A stretch of 24,976 bases of DNA, from assembly GCA_019649035.1 (NCBI GenBank), contig BMAT01000636.1:237725-262700 (forward strand), given 5' to 3'. This document shows positions 9,045 to 19,072 of this stretch, in pieces. The DNA is from Elysia marginata (Eukaryota > Mollusca > Gastropoda > Plakobranchidae). Each line of letters begins with the position of its first letter. Position 1 is the stretch's first letter. Position numbers and translations under genes: made by a program. Below the pieces are notes generated by a model that saw only the letters and a program-made list of their open reading frames with translations, was not told the DNA's origin and did no database searches.

Positions 9045-9621
9045 AACCGTGTCGAGCCTTGATTTTGCGTCAAAGCAACAGTGATCTTGTGTCGTATTTT
9101 TACGTCAATGCCACAGCGATAATTATAAAGTAGATTAAGATTTAATCGTTGTTACTCGTTCCAAAGAAAACAAACAATGTTGTACAGATGATATTTTGAT
9201 TATTTAAATGGGTTGCATCGCCTTAACATCCAAACGTTAATTAATTAATTAAACAAAACTGTGGCTAGGAATCAGTCAACAAAGAATAATGTTTAGATTC
9301 AATCTTGGGAGACATCAAATTGTCACCAGAACGTTTAACAACACCGCTTAAAAAATTAACATTTGCAAGTACAAATTTGTAGTTGTTATTTTGTGTTCTT
9401 CGGTCTCTGAAGGAGGGCAACTGAAGTTTCAACTGAGCTGCGCGTCACTTAGCTGTGTCTGCATTGATATATATTTTTTCTTTTCAAATGCAATCAGAGG
9501 GCTTTAGAGTCCACGTGACTATTTCAGTCTAGTCCGGCTTCGCTATCTCGAACGAAAGGTAAGAATGCAAGATATTTGTTTTCATGTAAAATGAAAAAAT
9601 TTGAGATGATAAAAAGTTTGG

Positions 9622-9852
9622 TAACTTTTTATGCCTAAATGTCACCTGCATTAAATTTTTTAGCAATGGACGTATACAGAAAAGGCTGAAAATTTGAACA
9701 GTTTTTTAAAGTCTAAATGTTACTTGCTTTTAAGTTTTTAGCCATGGAAATGTCCAGCCAAGGCTGAATACTCGTGTACTTTTTAGGCCTAAATGCTACT
9801 TGTTTTAAAGTTTGTTAGCGATGGAAGTATCTAGCTAAGGCTTAAAGATTGT
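9622..9852. repeat. Tandem repeat, three copies of about 76 bp
   Basis: Three diverged units begin near 9622, 9694 and 9774. Each has the order TTTTT..., GCCTAAATG or GTCTAAATG, a T/A-rich stretch with TTTTTAG or TTGTTAG, an ATGGA word and then AAGGCTGAA or AAGGCTTAA. They match nothing else in the window. The units lie about 60 bp after the splice donor at 9559. Confidence 0.8.
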
Positions 9853-10589
9853 ATATTAATCTAAACAAATTGAGCCTCTCGTAACGTTAGTTCCTGTGTA
9901 CATCATATATGTATTTAAATTTTTTTTGTCTGCTAGGCGTTAGTTGTAAGCGGAATTGAAAACCTTGTGCCCCAATGATTCTGACCTAAATCTATTTATT
10001 GGTACGGAAATGTGTATCAAAAGAGGTTTTGATAGTGGTTTATTTAAGCTGCACAATATTTTTATTTTTTCCTATCGTGTCACACAAAGAAATGCACAAC
10101 CTTCAAGAAGGAAGACGGAAGAGATTGGTGTTTCCCAAGTTGGGACGTTGATATCGGTCAGACCCGTTCTTAGACAATACTACATACCAGCAGAAATATT
10201 TTTAATTGACCACTGGTGATGGCGTCGCTCCTTTTTATGTTCTGTATGGGGTACACAATTATATATAAAATTCAGTAGATCCAGTGGATAAACCTACGGG
10301 TCTAGTCAAAAGTATAAATACATCTTTCTTTGTACAATAACCTTGAAATAGTATATTGATGTACGCCTGCTTAAGATGTTTACTGACTTTGTCTCATTGC
10401 TTGTTCTGTATTAACTTTTATCATATCATTGCTCAAGCTTATCACATCATTGAATTGTGTTTTAAATATTTGAAAAAAATCATTGAAACAAGAACTTATC
10501 AAAATTATGTTTAAGATACATCTACTCATGATCGACATAATTTTTTAACATGTTTAAGGATGTAACATAGTTAATCGCATATTGAAATT
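9853..10589. other. Unassigned AT-rich DNA
   Basis: No gene recognised. The open frame at 9956-10219 (87 codons) has no hydrophobic segment, motif or splice context that I can support. Confidence 0.4.
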
Positions 10590-12060
10590 TGTTGCACATT
10601 ATTTTTTTTTTTTATAAACCAATGGTGTCTGACATTTGTTTTTTGTGTGTTCATAAGAATTTTGAAAACACCTCCTCCAGTAATTTTACGTATAATACGT
10701 CAAAACATCCGATGCCCTTTAGTCAACAAGTTGGTGAACATTTTTCTACAGCTAAATTAGATGGTTCTTGATATCCGGCAACTGGAGGGTTTTTAAATCT
10801 ATCGGCATACATGTCCCAATTCCCATAATAAGTTTAGTTGCTGTTCTTTAAATATTTTTAGTACATGTAAATTGTCTCTTGAAGAGTGGGCACCAAAATA
10901 CAAATAGGATATTTCATAATAGTTCTGATAAGGGATGTAAACTGTACAGAGAAAGAAAAACAAAAGTATCAAAACCAACAAAAATTCTAGAGTTGAAACA
11001 CAATCAATCCTTTTGCTTGATATCAATGTGTAAATCGAATTTAAGAATTTGATCAAAGAGAAAACCCCAAATTAATATTTCTTACAATTTGTCAAGCCTA
11101 AAAACCGTGTTCTCCGAATTTCCATATAATAAATGAGGAGGGTTATTAATATTTAAATATAGTATTTTACAATTTGAAATATCGAACTGCTGTTGCCACG
11201 CTTCAGACTAATATTAAAAAGCCAAGATGATTTTATTTTTTTTAAAACATAAGTATCAATGACGGACCGCAAATTTTAGTGTCTTTGCACTGAGGTCTCC
11301 AGAACATTGAGTAAACCATCAACAAAGTTAATACCGTTACTAAGAGCTTTAAAACCACCAACCAGTTCTCTTCAAGGAGGCATTTACCATTTACAATGGC
11401 TCTTTGTCCAGGATGTCCCGTTCACGTTTTCCACTAATCAAAATCAAATCCAGATATTATGTAAGGTAATTGGAGTAAGTGTTTATGTAGAAAAATTTGT
11501 ACATGTATATTTTAATTTTAGTATACTGGCTTTTAGATGGCTTTTTTCTAATAATAGAACGTATTAAAAATGTTCGGTAACGTTTTAAGTTTTTCTCAAA
11601 ATTCTCATCATTTTTTGTCAACACAAGGCCTGCTGCTTGAAAGAAGAATATAATTCAAGATGGCTCCTTCTCTCAATTATGTTCTTATATAACACGGGAC
11701 CCTTTGCAAAATTTAGCATCATAGCCCGCCGTGTAACTATAACGGCCATTTATTTGTGTGGGTTATTTTTTTATGGTTTATTTCGCCAACCAAACCTCAC
11801 TAATACACATGTATCTCGAAGAAAATTCTGCACCTATTCAAAAACATTATCTGTAATGCCATGACCTGTGAAAGCATGTAGCTATGTTAAATGAGGGACA
11901 GTGCCAAATGCCTTTTTAAAATTAAGATATGCATATTAAATAGTTTTGTCCTTACTAACTTAGTCGAATCGTTCAAGACCTGAAATAACTGAGAATCGCA
12001 AGAACTTTTTTCACTCTTCTTTAATAATCAAGAATTCAAAGAGTCAGGTCTGCCTTACAT
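10590..12060 (-). mobile_element. Highly decayed non-LTR retrotransposon (reverse transcriptase to C-terminus)
   Basis: On the minus strand, scattered landmarks appear in the correct order: SSCDSQLFQVLNDSTKLV (about 12007-11953; compare the usual RSC.TQLL.V.ND), then YLNFKKAFGTVPH (11935-11891, the catalytic-Asp block with F-D changed), a GITDNVFE.VQNFLRDT stretch (about 11860-11810), a weak GPVLYKNII remnant of the PQGSVLGP motif (about 11705-11680), HSSRDNLHVLKIFKEQ (about 10895-10845) and TKGHRM (about 10724-10707). Many stops and frameshifts lie between. The YLDFKKAFD-type wording differs from the LLDLSAAFD of the other LINEs here, so this is a different lineage. The exact ends are uncertain. 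Confidence 0.7.
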
Positions 12061-13056
12061 ATGTCTTCAAATCAGCACAATTTATCTATTATCCTTTTAT
12101 TGATGATAGTTGTTTTTTTTTCGTAACAGTAGAGACTCTAACATTGACGTAACTTCTTGGCTGATCAGGGTAAATTGAGGTCTTGAAGTTATCTTTAAAG
12201 ATATAGATTGAAGTCAACATAATTTATTTATTTATTTTTTACAGATTCATTTGTTATAGTCGCTCGTTAAGAATTTACTTAAAGGTAGGTGCCACATTAA
12301 GGGAAAATTCCACAAGTATAGATCACTTTTCAAGTTATGGTAATAAAATGAAATCTTACTTGACCAGAGTTGTGATTTAACCCAGCCGTCTGGTCATCAT
12401 GGAGATTCCATACAAGATTTGAGCCCTTAAAATCCTTAAACAAAAACCTTCTACTACGACATTCAATTTTTTTTATAAGTGGTCCATATTGCATGACGCG
12501 TCCGCAAATATGAATTATCATGTCCTTAAAACTAGAACCCTTTTTAGGATACAGCAAGGTGAAGATTTGTTTTTACTTTGTATAGTCTTACAAAGTCACA
12601 TAGCTATAATACTATTCTTATGATAGGAAAGAAAATTCAAAGCCCGCTCAATAATGACATTTGCTTTAAATGGGCATTTCCATAAACATTGACCACAATG
12701 TCAATAAACATGGACCACTTTTTATGATACAAAATAATACTTTGTTGTTTTTTTTTAATCATGAGTTTAAAAGTTTACGCAATTTGATTTTTTATGTAGA
12801 TACAAACAATCTTCTTAAAGAAGTTTTTAAAGTTCATGGAACAGCCTTATATCCGGAATGTAGCCTTCTCAAAATGTACACTAAGGAGTTTTTGCTTATT
12901 AGGACAAATTTAGCCAGTCATGTACCAGAGACTGATATATCTTTATTGGACAGCTGTGCTGTGTATACACAAATAAAACCTTCAAATGGCAATTACTTGA
13001 ATATTAAGTGACACAGAAAGAAGAGATGAAAACGGGTAAGAAGAAATAAGCAGAGT
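12061..13056. other. Unassigned AT-rich DNA between two LINEs
   Basis: It probably contains unrecognisable 5' remains of the minus-strand LINE on its left and the plus-strand LINE on its right. The only notable open frame is at 12670-13011. Confidence 0.35.
12670..13011 (+). other. Unidentified open frame, 113 codons
   Basis: This frame opens with ATG and runs to a TGA in DNA that is about 70 percent A+T. The product has no signal peptide, clear membrane helix or family motif that I recognise. Its second half (residues about 55-105) is less biased in composition and contains KEFLLIRTNLASHVPETD. It ends 45 bp before the first readable codons of the LINE at 13057, so it could be a scrap of a LINE ORF1 or of another transposon. 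A host gene is less likely. Confidence 0.25.
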
Positions 13057-13146
13057 AGTACAAAAGTTATTCATTCAATTTTAATTTTACCTCTGACATT
13101 GCTCAGTTATCTGCTCTATCCAAACCCTTAGGTGTAAACAATAATA

Positions 13147-13321
13147 CAGCGGAATCCACTTAAAGTCAACACCTTTAAGGGAAACTCTTGCTTAAAGTCA
13201 GTACTGTTTTGCAGTCCCATTTTGTATTTCTTTATATCTTTGTAATGGTTGAAGTCAACTCTTGCTTCAAGTCAACATATTTTTTCGGTCTCGGGCTGTT
13301 GACTTTATTAGGATTCAACCA
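13147..13321 (-). mobile_element. Pogo/Tigger-like MITE, copy 1, inserted in the LINE
   Basis: A 175-bp element begins CAGCGGAATCC and ends with the diverged inverse GGATTCAACCA, flanked by TA on both sides (13145-13146 and 13322-13323). It is the reverse complement of the 175-bp element at 19126-19300. The terminal words, CAGTG start and TA target duplication fit the Tc1/mariner-pogo group. It has no coding capacity. Confidence 0.85.
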
Positions 13322-14250
13322 TAATTTGATTCATGTGACTGGAGCAACAAAATCGAATCCTAAAATAAAGACTGCCTTTTGTTTGCTCTGCTTAATGCTC
13401 GGTCTGTGAGGAACAGGGCCTTAATAATATCATATTACATAGTGAGCAATGGTATTCATTTGATAGTAATTTGTTAAAAATGACTGAGTGAAAATGATGA
13501 TTTTACCTTGAACCAGATTATTTCAAATGGTTATTTCTATATAATGAGATTAGAAATCGTCAGGACAGAGAAGGAGGAATAATTATGATTTACACGTCAA
13601 TGCTTCATTTACGAAAAATAATAATAACATCAAAACAATACTTATCTTTTGAACACTTTTAAGTCAATTTAAAAACCAACAAATATCTCTATCATTTTAT
13701 CTATTTTTATCCCCCACCCTGTCAAAATAAATTGACATTTGATCTTTTCACGACAAAATTTCAAGATTCCATTATAGTAACAACACTTTTGTCAGGCAAT
13801 TCATTTGTTTTTGGGTGATTTCAATTTTCATGTTGACAACACGCAAAACAAATATGGTATGCTGGTTGAGAATGAGAATAGAGCACAAAATTGTCGTTCT
13901 TGCCCGCAAGCAATTGACTTCAAAGAGGGTTTTTGCAAACAGGAACGATAATTTGGGCTCTAATCTCATTCCCAATAAATTTTTTAATCTTCTAGAACCT
14001 TTCAATCTTAATCAATACGTAGAGGGAAAAACTCAGCGAAGTGGCTAAACATTGGACATCAATCTCTATGTCAAACTGAAACAAGAAAACTGTAGAATAA
14101 CTCATTAACGTTCTTTTCTATTCAAACTCAACATCGAAAAACCAATGTCTTTTCATAAAAGAATGAGATATAGAAAATGCAAAGAACATTGACATAATGT
14201 GCTATTAAAGATGATATTAAAAGCTCAGGAATTGTAGAACATATCTGTGA

Positions 14251-14342
14251 GGCAAAGTCTGTTCATGAGAAAGTTATTTTAATAGAGAAGTTTTTTGGCA
14301 AAGTCTGTTAATGAGAAAGTTATTTTAATGAAGAAGTTTCTA
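14251..14342 (+). repeat. Local tandem duplication of 46 bp
   Basis: GGCAAAGTCTGTTCATGAGA at 14251 recurs at 14297 with a period of 46 bp and few differences. It lies inside the LINE at 13057-16193, in the stretch between endonuclease and reverse transcriptase. Confidence 0.85.
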
Positions 14343-16192
14343 ATATTTTGGAAAAACATGCTCCAATAAAAGAGAGAAGGGTGGCTCTTCGTTAAAACAC
14401 CCAGTGGTATGGTCAAGAAATAAGTAGGGCAAAGATAGTCCAAAGTTTAGCTGAAAAATAATATAGGCGGTCAAAACTAGAAGTTCATCGTCAAATATTT
14501 ACAAGAACTCATAGTCCGCGCTTAAAAAGTAACATGTTAATCACAAAATCGGTAAAAAAAAAAAAAAAAAAAACAAGCGAAACACCGAAAAACTGTCCAG
14601 GATTGTTAACTGATAAGTAAAACGTTCAAAACTCAACAATCATTAATAGCCAATTAATGAGAACACTCAAGAACTCACGGAGACGTTTGCAAACTACTTT
14701 GAGACAAAGATCACAAGTATTCGGTAAACTTCAGACGAGACAGGAACAATACATGAGACAGTAAGCGTTACACTAGTGTTATAGAAAGTTATAGAAAAGG
14801 CTGTGGTTGTTAGATTGGAGTCTTAGGTGAGTAGTAAGGATTTAGTTCCAAAGTTTCAGTTTGCATATAGGAAAGGCCATAGCACGGAAACATCACTTTT
14901 TTTTCTTTTTTCATAAAGTTATTGTACGTCTAGCATCCAAGAAACAAAAATGTATGTGAGTCTTGTTAAATTAAAGTGCTGCCTTTGACACTCTTGACAA
15001 AGATATCCTTATTAAAAGACTTTCTTCCTTTTTCTTATTCATTGATATACTTAAATGGCTTCATCCGAATCTGAATGATAGATCAATGTCCATTCCTATT
15101 GATAACTATAGTTCTTAACCTCGACCTTTATGCTTCGGTGTTCTTTGGGTTACGGTGCTGGGCCTACTACTTTATTCAATGTCTACATGCATCCCTTGAA
15201 AATGTAATTAAGCATCATAAATTCGATTTCCATATTTATGCTGGTAATACCCAAATGTATTTACCTCTAAAAATTCTGAATACTTCTCGGTATGCCTAGC
15301 ATCAAAGATTGGATGAAGATAAATGAAGAAAAGACAGAGGTTTTGTCAATTGCAGCTAAGAGAAGTAAAGATGACGTAGAAAGTCTGAATGTAAATGGGG
15401 AAAAGAATAACTTTTCCTACAGGTGAAATGTTAGGAAATTTGATTTTTACTTTGATGCTCACTTTTGTATGGAAAGTCATATCATTCATTTTTCAAACAT
15501 TTTTGTAAAAATTTCCACTACCACCTTAGAAATATTGAAAACTTATACAAACTACTTGCACACTATGTCCCGTTTGGTGGGAACACCAAATTATCTAATA
15601 GAAAGACTTCAAAATGTCTAAAAACGAAGCAGCCAGGTCAATAAATTATCGAACAAAATTTAATAATTCACAGCGAATAGTGAAGGACTTACCGGTAAAA
15701 TTCCCGCATTCATTTTAAAACTGCCTGGCATAATTTTTAATCTATCCCCTGCTTATTTATAAGAACTCTTACACTTATACAAAGCCAAGAGGGTTTTAAG
15801 ATCAAATGACTCCATCTTACTAAAAACTAATATGCCATCCTCAAATTTTGAAATGAAATTGTTTTCTGTCATAGCTCCTAAGGTCTAGGGCGTTATATCA
15901 GAAAAACTAAGAGAAGTAACGTAAGTGAGCTTTTAAGGAATATTTTGCTGTGATTTTAGAACATATTGACATTTTTATGCACTTTAATGTAACTTTAAGA
16001 ATTTTTAAGTCAAGGACAATGGCTTTAGATGATGTAATAGTTTTCATGCATTTGTATTGTAAAACTCTTGGTTGTTACTACACTCTTTTTCAGCAGTTTT
16101 AACAATAACTAAGGTAACTTTATTCTGCTAAATATATCATGTATAATCGCCACCGAGCACTGTTTTAGTAGGTTTAAACACTTAATAGGTAA

Positions 16193-16193
<1 letters not shown>

Positions 16194-16233
<40 letters not shown>

Positions 16234-16276
16234 GATTATTATTATGATTATTATTATTATTATTATTATTATTATG

Positions 16277-16317
<41 letters not shown>
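16194..16317. repeat. (ATT)n microsatellite, LINE 3' tail
   Basis: About 124 bp of ATT with three ATG-type interruptions, at the 3' end of the plus-strand LINE. The antisense LINE in intron 3 ends in the same repeat type (22019-22103), so both probably grew from the LINE tail. Confidence 0.9.
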
Positions 16318-16631
16318 CAATATTATTATAAAAAACAGAATTGTTTGCAATAAAAAAAATTAAATCGTTAGTCTATTACAGTATTTGCGTGGTCCATGTT
16401 TGTGGACTTTACCCTAATTTTAATCAGATGCAAATTAGAAAAGAAAGACTTAAAATCAAACGGTTATTCAATGAAGGCAAATTTTCTTGTGTTAACAATA
16501 AAAGGAAATGAATATAGCTATTCGCATAATTAGGCTAGAGCCTTATTCGTGTTAAGACTGTTATTTCATTTTTGCGAGCTCGAGTCAGCGTTAGTGTTTC
16601 CTCATCACTATGCTCTGAGAAGGTTAGTTTA
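16318..16631. other. Unassigned AT-rich DNA
   Basis: No gene or repeat recognised. Confidence 0.4.
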
Positions 16632-16927
16632 GGTTGTTTGAATTTTAACTTCTCTTTTCTGAGTTATAATATTACTGACGGCGCTTGCGACAATTAAAAG
16701 CGTGCTGCCACTCTGTGATGTAAGGAGATCTTGCATACACCAAGCCCAGTCACATTATCCTGACACCGGGCCGACCAGACTTAGAACTAAATCCATAATG
16801 CCAGACACTAGGCGGATCAGCTGCTAATACCAATTTTCAAGTCCTTGGTTTGACTCGACCGGGGATCGAAACATGCACCTCCCGATCTCTGAGCGAGTGT
16901 CTTACCGCTAGGCCACAGAGCCGGTCC
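16632..16927 (-). repeat. tRNA-derived SINE, family A, copy 3
   Basis: This is the reverse complement of the 569-870 family over its full length. On the minus strand box A is intact (TGGCCTAGCGG, near 16905-16915), while box B is altered (TTTCGATCCCC, near 16859-16869). Confidence 0.9.
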
Positions 16928-18919
16928 TAAGAGAGGCAATGACATTACATATACATGTATATTGTGTATGTTAGATAAACGGCGATACCATCAATGCCCA
17001 GGCCTTGTCTGTGTATATTGCACTAGCATATCCTGATTGGTTTCGGTACCGAGTACATTGTACAGATACATGTAAATAACAGCATAAAAAATATTTCGGG
17101 ATTTTTCTTTTGTTGTTATTTAGCCTCTCCGCTTAAAAGTATTTTGCATACATCTTCTGTTATTGAAATTTTTAAAGCAGTATGCTTGATTTAGCTTCAA
17201 AATGTTTGTAATAACAAAAATAATATTCCCCACTTTAATACTATGGCTATCCCCAAATTCTTGACTCATGCCACAAATAAATGTATCTCACTCAGATCTT
17301 TACTGTCGCTTTCAAAGTTCTAAGCGGTGAAATATTTTGCACTATTTAAGGAAACTGCGAAAAATCTTATCATCTTCAGCTTTCAAAACAGTTTTTTTTT
17401 TAAATTCAAGTACTTTTTGTTTTAACAAGTTCAGAGGAAAAAAAGATATTGATTGTATCCTGAACATCATCATATTTAAGTGATTAAACCTTGTCCTTTG
17501 TCCCTGCCTTATAAATTTTAACAGTGGGCTTTTTAGGTCGATCCAATTATTCGAAACAGCTGTTGATTAAAAAATGGTCAAAATAATAAATACAAGTCCT
17601 CTTAGTACGAAGTTTTTCCTGATGTGGTGCAAACATTTTTTGTTGTTGTTGTTTAAGTTGCACTTGAGCAACAACAGGCTTCGTTGATGATTAGCAGCTA
17701 GCTCAGTCGTTTGAAATTCAAAGCATGATCAATTATCATTCTAGGACTAATTAGTTCATAGTCTAGAGGGCTTGTAACACGTCGTAGTGCGTTGTTATTT
17801 TCTAGTTTGTTTTTTTTTAATGATTTTTTTCAGTAGTTGTGATTTTAAATTTCTTGCGAAAAAGCAGTTTCTCAACATTCCATTTCTGTTTTTGAGCTCA
17901 TCTTTCCTCTTCTATTTTATGTTTTTACATGTGCATGCACTACCTCCCCCCCCCCCCTAAAGTTTAAGTTCATCAGATTGAAGTTGTTATTAAGGCCAAA
18001 GTTTTAAAAATTTTAGAGTGCTTATTAAATAATTGTCAATTCCTTTCCTGGTCGATTAGTTTTGGGATCGAACTGGGTTTTCGTTGGGGGGAGGGGGGGA
18101 TTGACTAATTTGAACAAGAACCATGACCAAATAATTCGCTAATTGCATCTTTGGGTGAAAAACCCTTTAACTAATCCAATAATTTACATAATGTCTTTTA
18201 GTTACAAACAGAGGAGGTTAATGACAGTTGCCTTGTTTCAATGTCGTAAGGTAGACCCTCCATGTCCTTATTTAAAAATATTTCTATAAGCTCTTACTTT
18301 TTTTACAAGTTAAGCACTTATAAACCATGAAATCTATCAGGAAAATGTATTTTCAAACAAAATTTTGTTTTCAGCGTACTATTGAAGTGTTCCCTCAGTC
18401 ATGCTATTTTTTTCATTATTTCGTAGGTTTCAATAGTTGGTTCACACGCTTGGTGGCATTTTGAGGTTGAAAGTCAAGTCATTTGTTGTTGTGTCTTACT
18501 TCTTCATACAGTACATATAGTTTAAATCTGCTACCATCATTCTATATTCCTTGGTTTCTCTCTGAAAAACAATGATTATGCACTCATGCACTTTTTTATG
18601 TTGTCCTCGCATTGATTGAGTCGGGAATATGGTTTACAATATGCACAATACACTGCAATGATATTTATGTTAATTTCTCATTTCTTGCTTCTAAATTCTA
18701 TCACCTACTGATTTTTATTACTTTTTATACTGTAGATTTGTAAATTTACATCAAAAGTTTATCTAGCAAAAGATACCACTGATCTATGGCGTGAATTTGA
18801 AATAAAATCGGTAATACAAGTAAATACGGCAATTTTTTTGACATGCTAGGTTAGATTTTAAGCCTGGTTGTAACAAGACACTGGTGATTTCCGCTTCCGC
18901 AGAAAATAGCAAAAACATT
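16928..18919. other. 5' flank of the receptor gene; no exon supported
   Basis: AT-rich with short C and G runs (about 17946-17957 and 18086-18099) and a TTG run (17640-17653). A pyrimidine-biased stretch ending in TGTAG at 18731-18735 could be the acceptor of a 5' untranslated exon leading to the ATG at 18920, but this is weak. No TATA/CCAAT pair comparable to the one at 9022 was seen. Confidence 0.35.
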
Positions 18920-19072
18920 ATGCTAGCCACAGAAGAAGAATTAGCCTGCCTGGTCCACAACAGCAGCTATCATCGCCTGGTCTGTCTGAACGATGTAAAG
19001 GCCAGGTTGTATCTTCCAGTCACCATATTTCTCTCTGTTCTCATCTTCGTCGGCACCCTTGGGAACACCACG
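18920..19072 (+). CDS. Receptor exon 1: N-terminus and most of TM1
   Basis: 51 codons. I chose the ATG at 18920; the frame is open further upstream to 18842, but the only earlier near-start is a GTG at 18884, which is unlikely in an animal gene. The exon ends GGG AAC ACC ACG|GTAATC, phase 0, within the GN motif region of TM1. No signal peptide is evident, which is common in this family. Confidence 0.85.

Larger units (their letters stand above)
13057..16193 (+). mobile_element. Long degenerate CR1/L2-like LINE (endonuclease plus reverse transcriptase)
   Basis: In order on the + strand: ALSKPLGVNN (about 13114-13143), a 175-bp MITE insertion, NLIHVTGATKSNPKIK, then LLNARSVRNRAL (about 13390-13425, endonuclease start), REGGIIMIY (about 13569-13595), PPPCQNKLTFDLF (about 13711-13749), the endonuclease motif GDFNFHVDNTQNKYG (about 13815-13860), FNLNQYVEGKTQRSG (about 14000-14045), LEKHAPIKERRVALR (about 14351-14394), YRRSKLEVHRQIF (about 14463-14500), FAYRKGHSTET (about 14862-14895), SAAFDTLDKDIL (about 14976-15010), YAGNTQMY at the active site (15237-15260) and EKTEVLSIAAKRS (about 15328-15366). 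It ends at an ATT microsatellite. YADD has become YAGN, and stops and frameshifts are frequent, so it is inactive. This is the most complete LINE in the window. Confidence 0.9.

Noticed and set aside
16194..16317. CRISPR-like regular repeat
   Set aside because: It is a simple ATT microsatellite without spacers.
18884..18919. Earlier receptor start at GTG
   Set aside because: Animal genes rarely start at GTG, and the ATG at 18920 is in frame and leaves a normal N-terminus.
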